Positions 26,373-39,237 of a stretch of DNA of 64,000 bases are shown here, in pieces. The notes beneath the pieces are model-generated. The model had not been told where the DNA came from. It saw only the letters and a list, made by a program, of their open reading frames with translations, and ran no database searches. A program made the translations under genes and the position numbers. How positions within the stretch are numbered: the first letter of the stretch is position 1; the number at the start of each line of letters is the position of its first letter. This DNA comes from Thermotoga petrophila RKU-1. GTDB lineage: Bacteria; Thermotogota; Thermotogae; Thermotogales; Thermotogaceae. Location of the stretch: positions 806,001 to 870,000 of the forward strand of contig NC_009486.1 of assembly GCF_000016785.1 (NCBI RefSeq), in the 5' to 3' direction.

Positions 26373-27403
26373 CTTTTCACCTTCCTGAACCTGAGAAGGG
26401 TTTTAACAATCCTGTCGGCTGCGACGAGGAATATGACGATACCCTGTATGATTGTGACGATGTGTTTTGGTACCCCAACGAACTGCATGTTGCTCGATCC
26501 AGTTCGCAGAGCAGCTATGAGAAATGAGGCGAAGATGATGCCTATGGGATGGTTTTGTCCGATCAGCGCGATCGAGATTCCATCGAAGCCCTTTCCGCCG
26601 GAGAGTGTTCCTAGGAACCTGTGATGTAACCCCATCACTTCCAGGGCTCCAGCAAGACCCGCCAGCGCTCCGCTTATTGCCATACACATGACGATGTTCT
26701 TTGAGATGTTTATTCCTCCATATTCTGCCGCGTACGGATTGAATCCAACTGCTTTCACCTCATAGCCAGTTTTCGTCTTCTCCAGAACGATGTATATAAC
26801 CACCGCTGAAAGGATTGAAATCAGAATACCGGAGGTCATTTCTAAGGCGCCAACTGTAACAATAGGAGGAAGTTTGGCAGAAGGAGCAATTTCTGGGCTT
26901 TTTGGGGTACCCGATCCCACTGCCAGTGGTCCCGTGATGAGGTAGGAGGATATGTAGGTTGCAATCCAGTTCAGCATTATGGTTGACACAACTTCGTGTG
27001 CTCCCGTTTTTGCCTTCAGATAACCGGCTATAGAGGCCCAGACGGCACCTCCCAGCATGCCGGCAATCATCGTAAGAGGGATAGCGAGTAATGGCGGTAT
27101 TCCTCTCATGTGCATTCCAACGACAGTTGCCAGAATCCCTCCCATGATCATCTGTCCTTCCGCTCCTATGTTGAATAGCCCTGCTCTGAAACCAAATCCA
27201 ACGGCGAGTCCTGTTAGGATGAGCGGCGTGGTTTTTATCACCGTATCGGCCAGAGCCTGGATATTTCCGAAAGCCCCTTCGATCATGGCTTTGTACGCTA
27301 TCACGGGGTTCTGCCCGATCAGAATGATCACCACGGCTGCTATAAGAAGTGCTATGATGACCGAAAAGAACGGGACAAGAAATGACCACACCCTGTTGTT
27401 CAT
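26369..27403 (-). CDS. Nucleoside-type ABC transporter permease, first subunit
   Basis: Membrane protein of 344 residues resembling YufP/NupP. GLFNIGAEGQMIMGG, AKTGAHEVVSTIMLNWIA and AVGFNPYAAEYGGINI are family signatures. Start overlaps the ATPase stop, end overlaps the next permease, so all three are coupled. Confidence 0.91.
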   Translation of the reverse strand: MNNRVWSFLVPFFSVIIALLIAAVVIILIGQNPVIAYKAMIEGAFGNIQALADTVIKTTPLILTGLAVGFGFRAGLFNIGAEGQMIMGGILATVVGMHMRGIPPLLAIPLTMIAGMLGGAVWASIAGYLKAKTGAHEVVSTIMLNWIATYISSYLITGPLAVGSGTPKSPEIAPSAKLPPIVTVGALEMTSGILISILSAVVIYIVLEKTKTGYEVKAVGFNPYAAEYGGINISKNIVMCMAISGALAGLAGALEVMGLHHRFLGTLSGGKGFDGISIALIGQNHPIGIIFASFLIAALRTGSSNMQFVGVPKHIVTIIQGIVIFLVAADRIVKTLLRFRKVKR

Positions 27404-28923
27404 CTTCTGATCTCCTCCAGTCTTTTACCTGCCATCATGAGCCCTACTTCCTCTGGAGTGGTTTTTTCCGGTCTGACTTCTCCCATTATCTGTCCTTCGT
27501 ACATAACCAGTATTCTGTCGCTGAGCGAGAAGATTTCGTCCAGTTCCATGGATATGAGAAGAATACCAACACCTGCGTCTCTCATCGATACGAGTGTTTT
27601 GTGGATGAATTCTATCGCACCCACGTCCAGACCACGTGTCGGTTGAGCCACAACGAGAAGTTCGGGGGAGAAACTCATTTCACGCGCAACGATGATCTTC
27701 TGCTGATTCCCACCGGAGAAACTTCCCGCGAGGAGTTCTATATTTCTCGGCCTGATATCGAACTTTTCAAAAAGTTGTTTTGAAAATCTTTTTATTTCCT
27801 TCATGTTGAGAAAACCGCTCTTCACGAAAGGCTCTATCATGTGCCTTCCCAAAATGGTGTTGAAATATGCCGGAAAATCCACTATCAAACCTCTTTTGAG
27901 TCGATCTTCTGGAACGTGGAACATTCCGAGATCTCGCAATCTTTTTGGGTCGTATCCCGTTATATCTTCACCTCTGAAGAGGACTCTTCCGCGTTCCGCT
28001 CTGCGAAGTCCTGTGATCGCTTCTACCAGTTCGGACTGACCGTTTCCAGCAACACCGGCTATCCCTACTATCTCTCCCCTCTTTACCTCGAAAGAAACTC
28101 CCTTTACAACGTCCAGTTTCCTGTTGTCCTTGACCCAGAGATCTTCTATTTTGAGGAGTGTTTCACCGGCTTCTTTTGGCTTTTTCTCAACCGTGAGAAC
28201 GACTTCCCTTCCCACCATCAATCTCGCTATTTCCTGTGGTGTGGTTTGTGAAGTAATGAGGTTTCCTGTGACCCTTCCCTGTCTCATAACGGTGATTCTA
28301 TCGGAGATCTCCATCACTTCGTTCAATTTATGCGAAATGAATATGATCGTCTTCCCGCTCTTTTTCAATCGTCTCAAGACTTCGAAGAGTTCCTCTGTTT
28401 CCTGTGGAGTGAGGACGGCAGTAGGTTCATCTAATATGAGAATCTCTGCTCCTCTGTAGAGTGTCTTGATGATCTCTACTCTCTGCTGCAACCCCACGGG
28501 CATGTCCTCTATTTTCATATCGACGTCTATTGTTAATCCGTACTCTTCCGAGAGTTTTTTAACTTCTTTTCTCGCCTTTTTCCTATCCAGAAGAATTCCT
28601 TTCCTTGGTTCCATCCCGATGATCACGTTCTCGTAAGCCGTCAGGTTGTCAACGAGCATGAAATGCTGGTGAACCATACCTATACCATTTTTTATCGCGT
28701 CAGCGGGACCGGAAAATTCTACTCTTTTTCCGTTTATGTAGATTTCCCCCTCATCGGGCTTTAAGAGGCCGTAGAGTTGTTTCATGAGAGTGGTTTTTCC
28801 AGCGCCGTTTTCACCAACGATAGCGTGGATTTCACCCTTTTCGACGAAGAGATCCACGTGATCATTTGCCAGAACTCCTGGAAACCTTTTAACGATTCCC
28901 TTCATCACAACTGCGTACTCCAC
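27400..28923 (-). CDS. Nucleoside-type ABC transporter ATP-binding protein
   Basis: Double-cassette ATPase of 507 residues like YufO/NupO. First cassette: GENGAGKTTLMK, then GMVHQHFMLVDNLTAYENV, a stretch typical of this subfamily, and ILDEPTAVLTP. Second cassette: GVAGNGQSELVEAITG and SGGNQQKIIVAREM. Start is GTG 28923 with GGGGTGATC upstream, behind the same type of hairpin as the xylose ATPase gene. Confidence 0.91.
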   Translation of the reverse strand: MEYAVVMKGIVKRFPGVLANDHVDLFVEKGEIHAIVGENGAGKTTLMKQLYGLLKPDEGEIYINGKRVEFSGPADAIKNGIGMVHQHFMLVDNLTAYENVIIGMEPRKGILLDRKKARKEVKKLSEEYGLTIDVDMKIEDMPVGLQQRVEIIKTLYRGAEILILDEPTAVLTPQETEELFEVLRRLKKSGKTIIFISHKLNEVMEISDRITVMRQGRVTGNLITSQTTPQEIARLMVGREVVLTVEKKPKEAGETLLKIEDLWVKDNRKLDVVKGVSFEVKRGEIVGIAGVAGNGQSELVEAITGLRRAERGRVLFRGEDITGYDPKRLRDLGMFHVPEDRLKRGLIVDFPAYFNTILGRHMIEPFVKSGFLNMKEIKRFSKQLFEKFDIRPRNIELLAGSFSGGNQQKIIVAREMSFSPELLVVAQPTRGLDVGAIEFIHKTLVSMRDAGVGILLISMELDEIFSLSDRILVMYEGQIMGEVRPEKTTPEEVGLMMAGKRLEEIRR

Positions 28924-28925
28924 CG

Positions 28926-28960
28926 GATCACCCCTGAAAAGAGGGGGAGGACTCCCCCTC
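28926..28960 (-). terminator. Intra-operon hairpin after the Bmp gene
   Basis: GAGGGGGA and TCCCCCTC form an 8-bp stem with loop GGAC, overlapping the stop codon of the binding-protein gene. The transcript continues TTTTCAGGGGTGATC into the ATPase gene, the same 15 bases found at 16223-16237. Confidence 0.7.
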
Positions 28961-30038
28961 AGAATGGGAATTCGATTTGTGGCACTTCAAAAGCATCGAG
29001 TTCTTCCTGAGTCTCTGGGACTTTCAGAGTGCCTTCTTTCATCAATTTTTCAAGGTAAAGGAGTTCGGCTATGACTCTGTTGGGAACGAGTCCTTTCGTG
29101 TACTTCATAGGACTTATTCCAACTGCATCTTCGGAGATTCCAAGAACCCTGTGTCCACCTTCGAACGTTCCCTCGTAAGCCCAGACAACTCCGTAATAAG
29201 ACGCAACGTCCACTCTCTTCATGGCACTCGTCAGAACTGCACCGGGAGCCATGTAATCCTGATCCATGTCCACTCCTATGGCGAAGAATCCTTTTCCGTT
29301 CGTCGTGTAGTAATCTATAAGGTCAACGAGTTTGTCAGAACCGGCCAGTGCTGAGAATTTCTCCCTGGCAGCTTCTATAACGCCGTTTCCACAGGCGCCG
29401 GAGGCGTGGAACACAATATCGGCTCCTTCCGCAAACTGGGACATGGCGAGGTCCTTACCCTTCTTCGGATCTTCGAAGTCCTGTGTGTAGCCTCTCAAGA
29501 TCTTCACGTTCTTTTTGTGGAGAACCGAGTAAGTCTTTATACCGGCCTCGTAACCGTATCTGAACCTTTCCACAGGAGGTATCGGAATTCCTCCGACGAA
29601 TCCAACCGTTCCGGTCTTCGTCATGGCGGCCGCCACGTAACCTACCAGGAAGGCGGCTTCCTGTTCTTTGAAGGTGAATGTGAGTACGTTCGGGAGAATC
29701 TGGCCCTCGGGAGGCGTGATGTCTATTCCCACAAAGTACGTGTCCGGATATTGCTTTGCCACTTTAAAGAGGGCATCCGTCATCATGAAACCAACAGCGA
29801 ACACGAGATCAGCTTCTTCCGCTGCTTTGCTGAGGTTCGGTATGTAGTCGGACTGCTCGTAAGATTGTATCACTTTCGCTTCTATTCCGAGTTCTTCTGC
29901 AGCTTGCTTTACTCCTGCCCACGTTCCATCGTTGAAGGATTTGTCACCGAGTCCCCCGACGTCCGTCACCATGATGACTTTGAAACCAAACAGAGCAACC
30001 GCGAAAATCATCAAAGAAATCACGAGAAACTTTTTCAT
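28959..30038 (-). CDS. Bmp/PnrA-family nucleoside-binding protein
   Basis: Periplasmic substrate-binding protein, 359 residues, basic membrane protein family. The mature start KVIMVTDVGGLGDKSFNDGTW is diagnostic, with the later GTVGFVGGIPIPPVERFRYGYEAG. Known members bind purine nucleosides. Unlike most, the signal peptide (MKKFLVISLMIFAVALFGF) has no lipobox Cys, so it is likely a free or signal-anchored protein. Its ATG overlaps the stop of the upstream membrane protein gene by 4 nt. Confidence 0.91.
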   Translation of the reverse strand: MKKFLVISLMIFAVALFGFKVIMVTDVGGLGDKSFNDGTWAGVKQAAEELGIEAKVIQSYEQSDYIPNLSKAAEEADLVFAVGFMMTDALFKVAKQYPDTYFVGIDITPPEGQILPNVLTFTFKEQEAAFLVGYVAAAMTKTGTVGFVGGIPIPPVERFRYGYEAGIKTYSVLHKKNVKILRGYTQDFEDPKKGKDLAMSQFAEGADIVFHASGACGNGVIEAAREKFSALAGSDKLVDLIDYYTTNGKGFFAIGVDMDQDYMAPGAVLTSAMKRVDVASYYGVVWAYEGTFEGGHRVLGISEDAVGISPMKYTKGLVPNRVIAELLYLEKLMKEGTLKVPETQEELDAFEVPQIEFPF

Positions 30039-31903
30039 GCTTTCACCCTCCTTTTCATGAAGTTTTTATAGAGAAGAAACAGAGAAACGAATATCAAAAA
30101 CACTTCGATGTGGAAGGTGTGAGTGGACGAAGTTTCGATGATCAGAGGGAAAATTCCGCTTTCAACGAAAACTTCGAGGTGTTTCCATTTGATCATCGAA
30201 AGGATGGAGGTGAACAGAGTCGCTGCTGCGGGAAAGATCAGATATCTTCCTCCAAGAACAGCGGAGAAGAAAAGCAAAAAGAAAGTGAAGATGCCGATCA
30301 ATCCATTCACGGTGCGATAAGGTTTCAGCGAGAGATACCTTTTCTCCGTTGAATAGGAGAAAGAAACACCTTCAATGAGTGGGTACCTTTCAATGGTGTT
30401 TGTCAGTTCTCTTTCGAAATCCTGTGAGAATTTTTCGGAAGTGTACGAGGTGATCCTTTCTACAAATTGGTCCAGTGATTTGATTTCTCTTTTGTACTTT
30501 CTATACCTGGATTTTTCCTGTGAGAGGTAATCACTCAGATCGCCTTCGATTTTACCGGTTAAATTCAATCTGTCTTCGAACCCGGCTGTGGTGAAGAATT
30601 TTGAGCGATCATTCAGCTGAAGGAAAATGCCGTTTTTAGTGGATTCTATCGATTTTAGAGCTTCGATTTTTAGCAGTTCTTCCGGTAAAGATCCAAGGGT
30701 TTCCACTATTTGCTTTGTGTGTTCTTTGCTTGAAAGAGCGATCGTGTTCATTCTTCTGATAGCCGTTTTTACGTGTGAGTCAGGATCTTCAAATATCTCA
30801 ACTTTCAGTTGATCGTAATACGGTGAGTTCTCAAAAGCACTATCCATACCCATCTCCCTGATTGAGATGTACGACGGAATGAAAAGGAGGAAAACAAATA
30901 TCAGTGAGAGCAGTGGATAAAGATACCTTCTTCTGACAAGGAGGATAAAATTGAAAAAGATGAACATGAAAACGACAACTGTTGAAAAGATCATATTTTC
31001 AACGGTGTTGAGATACAACGATTTTGTCGCCCAGATGAACAGAATCTCTGCGGCGATGATGAACTGCAGTATCGTTCGATACTTTCTCAGGAAAATCACC
31101 AGAAGAATTCCGTAGACGACAAACCGGATCCACCAGAAGTTGGAGATCGATGGTGAGGTGTTTTCAAAAACGTCCGCTACTTCGTTCTGAAGCGCAGAGA
31201 TATTACTTTCGAATTCTTTCCATAGAAGACTTGCCTGCCTGTTTATGTTTCGAGTGTACTCGGCCTGGTTTTTCGAAGAGGCGATTTCCTCGATCGCTTC
31301 TTTTAATTTTGTTTCCAGATCTTCAGGTAGGAGTTTCAAAATATCTGGATGAACATCATGATTCACATTGAAAGAGAACCCTAATTTTCTGATGCCAAGG
31401 TTGAATTCAACAGGTGGGGGAGTGTTTGTTCCTCCTGTGTAGTAGGCTAAGATCCATCTAATCAAGTTCAACGCGTTGGAGCGAACGAACATTCTGTATT
31501 CGGCAAAGAAGGAATTGAAGGCAGGAGAATTTTTCAGGACACTCTCTGAAGGCTTTGAGCCGGACATCGTGGACTGAAAGTAAGAGAGGAAAAGAACGTT
31601 GGAGAGTTTTCTTTCCCAGTTGGTTTCTTTCCAGCTTTGATAGAGCACGAAAAGGTAGTCACCCGGTGTTTTTGCAAATTCAGTTTTTTCCACACTTCCT
31701 GCAAGAAATCTTCGAAAGATTCTGTACTTTTGAAGTTGAGGGATGTTTTCTTTTACATAACTCACGAATGGATCCTGCGGGGATCCACTTTCGTAATCTT
31801 CCACCAGCTTTTGAAACTGTGCGGTGACATTTTCTAAATCGATGGCAAGGGAAAGAACGGGTACAACCAGAAATAACAAGAACAGAAAAATCCATTTTTT
31901 CAT
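30035..31903 (-). CDS. Large membrane protein of unknown function, first gene of the Bmp operon
   Basis: I do not recognise this 622-residue protein. It has a signal peptide (MKKWIFLFLLFLVVPVLSLA), an extracytoplasmic domain to about 260, a cluster of about four helices (262-350), a second charged soluble domain (355-520) that ends near YSTEKRYLSLKPYR, and four more hydrophobic helices to the C-terminus, closing with KNFMKRRVKA. No enzyme motif is visible. It overlaps the Bmp gene by 4 nt and leads the operon, so a role with the nucleoside transporter, or in sensing its substrate, is inferred only from position. Confidence 0.8.
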   Translation of the reverse strand: MKKWIFLFLLFLVVPVLSLAIDLENVTAQFQKLVEDYESGSPQDPFVSYVKENIPQLQKYRIFRRFLAGSVEKTEFAKTPGDYLFVLYQSWKETNWERKLSNVLFLSYFQSTMSGSKPSESVLKNSPAFNSFFAEYRMFVRSNALNLIRWILAYYTGGTNTPPPVEFNLGIRKLGFSFNVNHDVHPDILKLLPEDLETKLKEAIEEIASSKNQAEYTRNINRQASLLWKEFESNISALQNEVADVFENTSPSISNFWWIRFVVYGILLVIFLRKYRTILQFIIAAEILFIWATKSLYLNTVENMIFSTVVVFMFIFFNFILLVRRRYLYPLLSLIFVFLLFIPSYISIREMGMDSAFENSPYYDQLKVEIFEDPDSHVKTAIRRMNTIALSSKEHTKQIVETLGSLPEELLKIEALKSIESTKNGIFLQLNDRSKFFTTAGFEDRLNLTGKIEGDLSDYLSQEKSRYRKYKREIKSLDQFVERITSYTSEKFSQDFERELTNTIERYPLIEGVSFSYSTEKRYLSLKPYRTVNGLIGIFTFFLLFFSAVLGGRYLIFPAAATLFTSILSMIKWKHLEVFVESGIFPLIIETSSTHTFHIEVFLIFVSLFLLYKNFMKRRVKA

Positions 31904-31924
31904 CGTCTCAACTCCCCATTCGGG

Positions 31925-31932
31925 ATTATACT
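31925..31932. promoter_or_regulatory. Back-to-back -10 elements between Bmp operon and ligA
   Basis: ATTATACT gives TATACT on the plus strand (31927-31932) for ligA and TATAAT on the minus strand (31925-31930) for the membrane protein gene. Start codons are 50 bp apart; a TTGATC 15 bp upstream on the minus strand is a possible -35. Confidence 0.5.
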
Positions 31933-31947
31933 ATAGACAAGGGGTGA

Positions 31948-34771
<2,824 letters not shown>

Positions 34772-34775
<4 letters not shown>

Positions 34776-36079
34776 ACATAGAGAGAGCGGATTTTGTTGA
34801 CAGAGTGAAAATCTTCGTGAAAGCCGGTGACGGAGGAAACGGTTGTGTGAGCTTCAGAAGAGAGAAATACGTTCCAAAGGGCGGTCCTGATGGTGGAGAC
34901 GGCGGCGATGGAGGGTTCGTCTTCCTCAGGGCCAATCCTTCTGTTTCCACACTGATAGAATTTGTGAACAAAAGAAAATTCGTGGCGGAAAACGGAAAAC
35001 ACGGCATGGGAAAGAAAATGAAAGGAAGAAACGGTAAGGATCTTTTCATAGACGTGCCGGTAGGAACTGTGGTCAAAGACGCCGTTACCGGAGAGATCAT
35101 CGCTGATCTGAACGAACCGGGAAAAATCGTGTGTGTGGCGCGCGGTGGAAAGGGCGGAAGAGGGAACGCCCATTTTGCAACATCCACAAAGCAGGCTCCT
35201 TTGATAGCAGAACGCGGCGAGAAAGGTGAGTCCAGATGGCTCGAACTTGAACTGAAGATACTGGCAGATGTTGGACTCGTTGGATACCCGAACGTGGGAA
35301 AGTCTTCCCTCATATCGCGCATCAGCAACGCAAGACCCAAAATAGCGAATTATCCGTTCACAACACTCATACCTAATCTGGGAGTGGTGAAATACGATGA
35401 CTTCAGCTTTGTGGTAGCGGACATTCCCGGTCTCATCGAAGGTGCAAGTGAGGGTGTAGGTCTCGGAAACGTATTTTTGAGGCACGTTGAAAGGTGCTAC
35501 TTGATAGCCCATGTGATCGATGTGAGTGGCTATGAGAGGGAAGATCCGGTGAGAGATTACTTCGTCATAAGAGAAGAAATGAAGAAGTATTCTCCATTCC
35601 TTTTGGAGAAACCCGAGATAGTGGTTGCAAACAAGATAGACCTTATTGGTAAAGAAGAATTGGAGAAGATTCTGAAGAGACTGAGAGATGCTACCGACCG
35701 AGAGGTGATCCCTGTCTCTGCTGTGACAGGTGAGGGAATAGATCTGCTCGTTTCGAAGCTGGCCTCCATCGTCAGGGAAATGAAGGTGGAGAAACCAGAG
35801 AGAAAAGAAGAAAGATTCGTGAAGCCTTCACCTGTCTGGAGGAGGCTTCCTGAGAAGTTCCATTTAGAAGTTGTCAAAGAAGATGAGGGATACTGGGTGG
35901 TTGAAGGAGAGAACCTTAGAGTCTGGATAGAGAGATTCGACCTGAATCAGAGGGATGCGAGATTGATGCTTTTACAGGTTCTGGAGAAAAACGGTCTAAA
36001 CAATAAGTTGAAGGAAGCCGGGGTGAAGGAAGGGGATGTTGTCAGGATCGGAGACTTCGAGTTTGAATACAGGGAATAG
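34772..36079 (+). CDS. obg: Obg GTPase, ribosome assembly and stress
   Basis: Full-length 435-residue Obg/CgtA. The glycine-rich Obg fold (1-158) is followed by the G domain with G1 at 171-179 (GYPNVGKSS), [20 protein letters not shown] and NKIDL, and the C-terminal OCT domain (about 350-435). TTG start 34772 overlaps the previous stop, with AGGAGGG upstream. Essential large-subunit assembly factor in bacteria. Confidence 0.97.
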
Positions 36080-36653
36080 AATAGGTATATTTGGAGGTTC
36101 GTTCGATCCCATTCATACCGGTCATGTACTTGTGAGTGTCTATACGCTTGAAATTCTCGATCTGGATCGGTTGATCGTTGTACCCGTTTTCAATCCGCCG
36201 CACAAGAAAACGGTCGCCCCCTTTGAAAAGAGATTCGAGTGGTTGAAAAAAGTTTTCGAAGGAATGGAAAAGGTGGAAGTGAGTGATTATGAGAAAGGGA
36301 GAGGAGGCGTTTCTTACTCTATCTTCACAATAGAGTATTTTTCAGAGATCTACAAGACAAAACCGTTCTTTATCGTTGGCGAAGATGCGCTTTCTTACTT
36401 TGAGAAATGGTACAGATACCGCGATATCCTGGAAAAATCCACCCTGGTTGTTTATCCGAGGTACTGCGGGAAACCTTATCATGAGCACGCCAGGAGAGTA
36501 TTAGGAGATCTGAGCGAGATTGTGTTTCTGGATATGCCTATCGTTCAAATTTCTTCTACGGAGATTCGTGAAAGGGCCAGAATTGGGAAGACTTTGAAAG
36601 GGTTCGTACCAGAGGAGATCAGGGAGGAAGTGGAGGTTTTCTATGGAGCTTAA
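36063..36653 (+). CDS. nadD: Nicotinate-nucleotide adenylyltransferase
   Basis: NAD biosynthesis enzyme, about 196 residues. [15 protein letters not shown] is the nucleotidyltransferase core with the HxGH-type motif, and [13 protein letters not shown] is the C-terminal ISSTxxR motif. Start is uncertain: TTG 36063 lies within the end of obg, and the frame is open to 36036. It overlaps dus by 11 nt. Confidence 0.94.
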   Translation: MNTGNRIGIFGGSFDPIHTGHVLVSVYTLEILDLDRLIVVPVFNPPHKKTVAPFEKRFEWLKKVFEGMEKVEVSDYEKGRGGVSYSIFTIEYFSEIYKTKPFFIVGEDALSYFEKWYRYRDILEKSTLVVYPRYCGKPYHEHARRVLGDLSEIVFLDMPIVQISSTEIRERARIGKTLKGFVPEEIREEVEVFYGA

Positions 36654-37563
36654 AGTCGGTCTTGCGCCGATGGCAGGATACACTGATTCGGCATTCCGCA
36701 CTCTGGCTTTCGAATGGGGTGCGGATTTTGCGTTCTCTGAAATGGTGAGTGCAAAGGGTTTTCTCATGAATTCTCAGAAGACAGAAGAACTCTTACCACA
36801 ACCACATGAAAGAAACGTGGCGGTCCAGATCTTTGGAAGCGAACCGAGCGAACTTTCTGAGGCAGCGAGGATTCTCTCTGAAAAGTACAAGTGGATAGAT
36901 TTGAACGCTGGTTGTCCTGTGAGAAAAGTTGTAAAAAAAGGAGCAGGCGGAGCTTTGTTGAAAGATTTGAGACATTTTCGATACATTGTGAGGGAGCTCA
37001 GAAAGAGTGTTTCTGGCAAATTTTCTGTGAAAACTCGCCTTGGATGGGAGAAAAATGAAGTCGAGGAGATATATCGAATACTCGTTGAGGAAGGAGTGGA
37101 TGAGGTATTCATTCACACGAGAACGGTGGTTCAGGGTTTCACTGGGAAGGCTGAATGGAAGGCGTTGAGTGTTCTGGAAAAGAGAGTTCCTACCTTTGTG
37201 AGTGGTGATGTTTTCACCCCAGAAGACGCCAAAAGGGCTCTGGAAGAAAGCGGATGTGATGGCCTTCTGGTAGCGAGAGGCGCGATAGGAAGGCCTTGGA
37301 TTTTCAAACAGATAAAGGATTTCCTCCGAAGCGGAAGGTACTCTGAACCGTCCCGGGAAGAAATTCTTAGAACGTTCGAAAGACATCTCGAATTGTTGAT
37401 AAAGACGAAGGGTGAAAGAAAAGCAGTTGTGGAAATGAGAAAGTTTCTGGCAGGTTATACAAAAGATTTGAAAGGCGCAAGGAGATTCAGAGAGAAAGTT
37501 ATGAAAATAGAAAAAGTTCAAATTTTAAAAGAGATGTTTTATAATTTCATCAAGGAGGTGTGA
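36643..37563 (+). CDS. dus: tRNA-dihydrouridine synthase
   Basis: FMN enzyme reducing uridine in tRNA, 306 residues. LAPMAGYTDSAFR binds FMN, and the catalytic acid is C91 in NAGCPVRKVVKKGAGGALL. A TIM barrel is followed by a helical tRNA-binding domain. It appears to be the T. maritima-type Dus of known structure (TM0096, recalled). Confidence 0.95.
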   Translation: MELKVGLAPMAGYTDSAFRTLAFEWGADFAFSEMVSAKGFLMNSQKTEELLPQPHERNVAVQIFGSEPSELSEAARILSEKYKWIDLNAGCPVRKVVKKGAGGALLKDLRHFRYIVRELRKSVSGKFSVKTRLGWEKNEVEEIYRILVEEGVDEVFIHTRTVVQGFTGKAEWKALSVLEKRVPTFVSGDVFTPEDAKRALEESGCDGLLVARGAIGRPWIFKQIKDFLRSGRYSEPSREEILRTFERHLELLIKTKGERKAVVEMRKFLAGYTKDLKGARRFREKVMKIEKVQILKEMFYNFIKEV

Positions 37564-37565
37564 GC

Positions 37566-38036
37566 ATGTTTTCTGCAAAGGAATTGCTGAACATAGCAGT
37601 AAGAGTAGAGAAAGAGGGAGAAGAGTTTTACAGAAAAATTGCCGAGCGTTTCACTCAGCCGGACATAAAGGAATTTTTCTCTTACATGTCCAGGCAGGAA
37701 GCCGAACATGCCAGAACCTTTGAAAAGATCGGAGAAGAAGTGGGAGCCGAAGAGGAGACTTACCTCGACATGGAAGATGCCGAAGAGTATCTCAAAAGCT
37801 TTGTGGAGGGAAGATTCTTTCCATCTCCTGAAGTTATGGAAAAATATCTGAAAGAGAAGTCTGTCGAGGAAGCAGTAGATTTTTCCATATCGGTTGAAAA
37901 GGAAACCATCATCTTTTATTACGAAATTTTAGAGCTCTTGAAGAATGAAAAAGCAAGATCCCTTGTTAAAGGTATTATAGAGCAGGAGAAACAGCACGTG
38001 GTAAAACTTCTCAGGATAAAGGGGATGATCGCCTGA
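37566..38036 (+). CDS. Rubrerythrin-like ferritin-fold diiron protein
   Basis: A 156-residue four-helix protein with all diiron ligands: E17 and its internal repeat E113 (VEKExxxFY twice), E45-x-x-H48 and E141-x-x-H144. There is no C-terminal rubredoxin domain. It may handle peroxide or iron. ATG 37566 has GGAGGTG six bases upstream; an in-frame GTG at 37560 is part of that site. Ends one base before the pilC start. Confidence 0.88.
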   Translation: MFSAKELLNIAVRVEKEGEEFYRKIAERFTQPDIKEFFSYMSRQEAEHARTFEKIGEEVGAEEETYLDMEDAEEYLKSFVEGRFFPSPEVMEKYLKEKSVEEAVDFSISVEKETIIFYYEILELLKNEKARSLVKGIIEQEKQHVVKLLRIKGMIA

Positions 38037-38037
38037 T

Positions 38038-39237
38038 ATGCCTTTTTACAAATACGTGGCCGTGGAGGGGAGCGGTAAGAAGATAACGGGGGTCATAGAG
38101 GCAGAGAACAAGTTGAAGGCGATATCGATCCTTTCTGAGAGAGGATTGATGGTTGTTCGTGTGGAGGAGAAAAAAAATCCAAAGAAAAGTTCGCCGTTCT
38201 TTCAGATTTCAATCAGCGAAATAGCCACGTTCTGCCGACAGCTTTCCATAATGATTTCGGCCGGTATAAGGATAAAAGAAGCGTTGAACATTCTGGCTCG
38301 TCAGACGGTTTTTTCAAAGCGTTTCAGAAAAGTTATACTGGAAATCGCTCTCAGCGTTGAAACAGGGGATTCTTTAGCAGAAGCTTTCAGAAAAACAGGT
38401 GTTTTCGACAGTGTTTTGATCAGTATGTTAGAAGCAGGAGAAGAAGGTGGAGTCCTTGACAGAACCCTGAAGAGGGCTGCGGACTTTTACGAAAGTATGA
38501 AAAGGCTTCAGGATGAGGTAAAATCCGCCATGGCTTATCCTCTCTTTGTTCTCTTCTTTGCAGTGGTAATCGTACTTGTGATCAGTTTTTACATACTCCC
38601 CAACCTCGTCAGGGCTTTTGGAACTTCTATTCCACTCTCACCCACGATTCAATCTCTTCTAAAAGCCAACGAATTTTTGAGTGAAAACTGGCCGTGGTTC
38701 TCGGTGCTTGTGGTGGGTATCATAGCCGGTATTTTCGTTTTGATGAAATCAAGATACGGTGTTTACATAAAGGAATATCTATCCTTTATTTTTCCACCTG
38801 TCAGGAAGCTCAGACAGAACATGGGGCTCGAACGATTCGCCAGAACACTGGGAATTCTTGTGGGAAGCGGTGTCAGAATAACCGATGCCATAAAGATGGC
38901 CGCTCAGGCTTCCAGTTCACCTTCCATTATCAGAAAAACCGAAGAAATGGTTCGGAAGATATCCGAAGGGAAAACCCTTCGAGATACTTTTGCAGAAAGT
39001 GGAGTTTTTCCACAGTTGATTTATGAGATGATCGGAACAGGAGAAGAGACTGGAAAAGTCGACGAAGTGATGGAAAGAGTGGCCGACTTCTACGAGGACA
39101 TAGTGAAAAACAGTGTGAAGCAGCTTGTTTCTCTGGTAGAGCCTCTATTGATAGCAGGTGTTGGTGGATTTGTGGCTTTCCTCGCGTATTCGATATACAC
39201 CACGGTATTTCAGCTTCAGAGGAGTATAGGTGGATGA
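38038..39237 (+). CDS. pilC: Type IV pilus/type II secretion inner-membrane platform protein (PilC/GspF)
   Basis: A 399-residue platform protein with two T2SSF repeats (about 63-185 and 265-388), each with ATFCRQLSIMISAGIRIKEAL or LERFARTLGILVGSGVRITDA, and three membrane helices near 165-190, 215-237 and 370-392. It converts motor ATPase movement into pilin assembly. The partner ATPase is not nearby. Confidence 0.95.
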   Translation: MPFYKYVAVEGSGKKITGVIEAENKLKAISILSERGLMVVRVEEKKNPKKSSPFFQISISEIATFCRQLSIMISAGIRIKEALNILARQTVFSKRFRKVILEIALSVETGDSLAEAFRKTGVFDSVLISMLEAGEEGGVLDRTLKRAADFYESMKRLQDEVKSAMAYPLFVLFFAVVIVLVISFYILPNLVRAFGTSIPLSPTIQSLLKANEFLSENWPWFSVLVVGIIAGIFVLMKSRYGVYIKEYLSFIFPPVRKLRQNMGLERFARTLGILVGSGVRITDAIKMAAQASSSPSIIRKTEEMVRKISEGKTLRDTFAESGVFPQLIYEMIGTGEETGKVDEVMERVADFYEDIVKNSVKQLVSLVEPLLIAGVGGFVAFLAYSIYTTVFQLQRSIGG

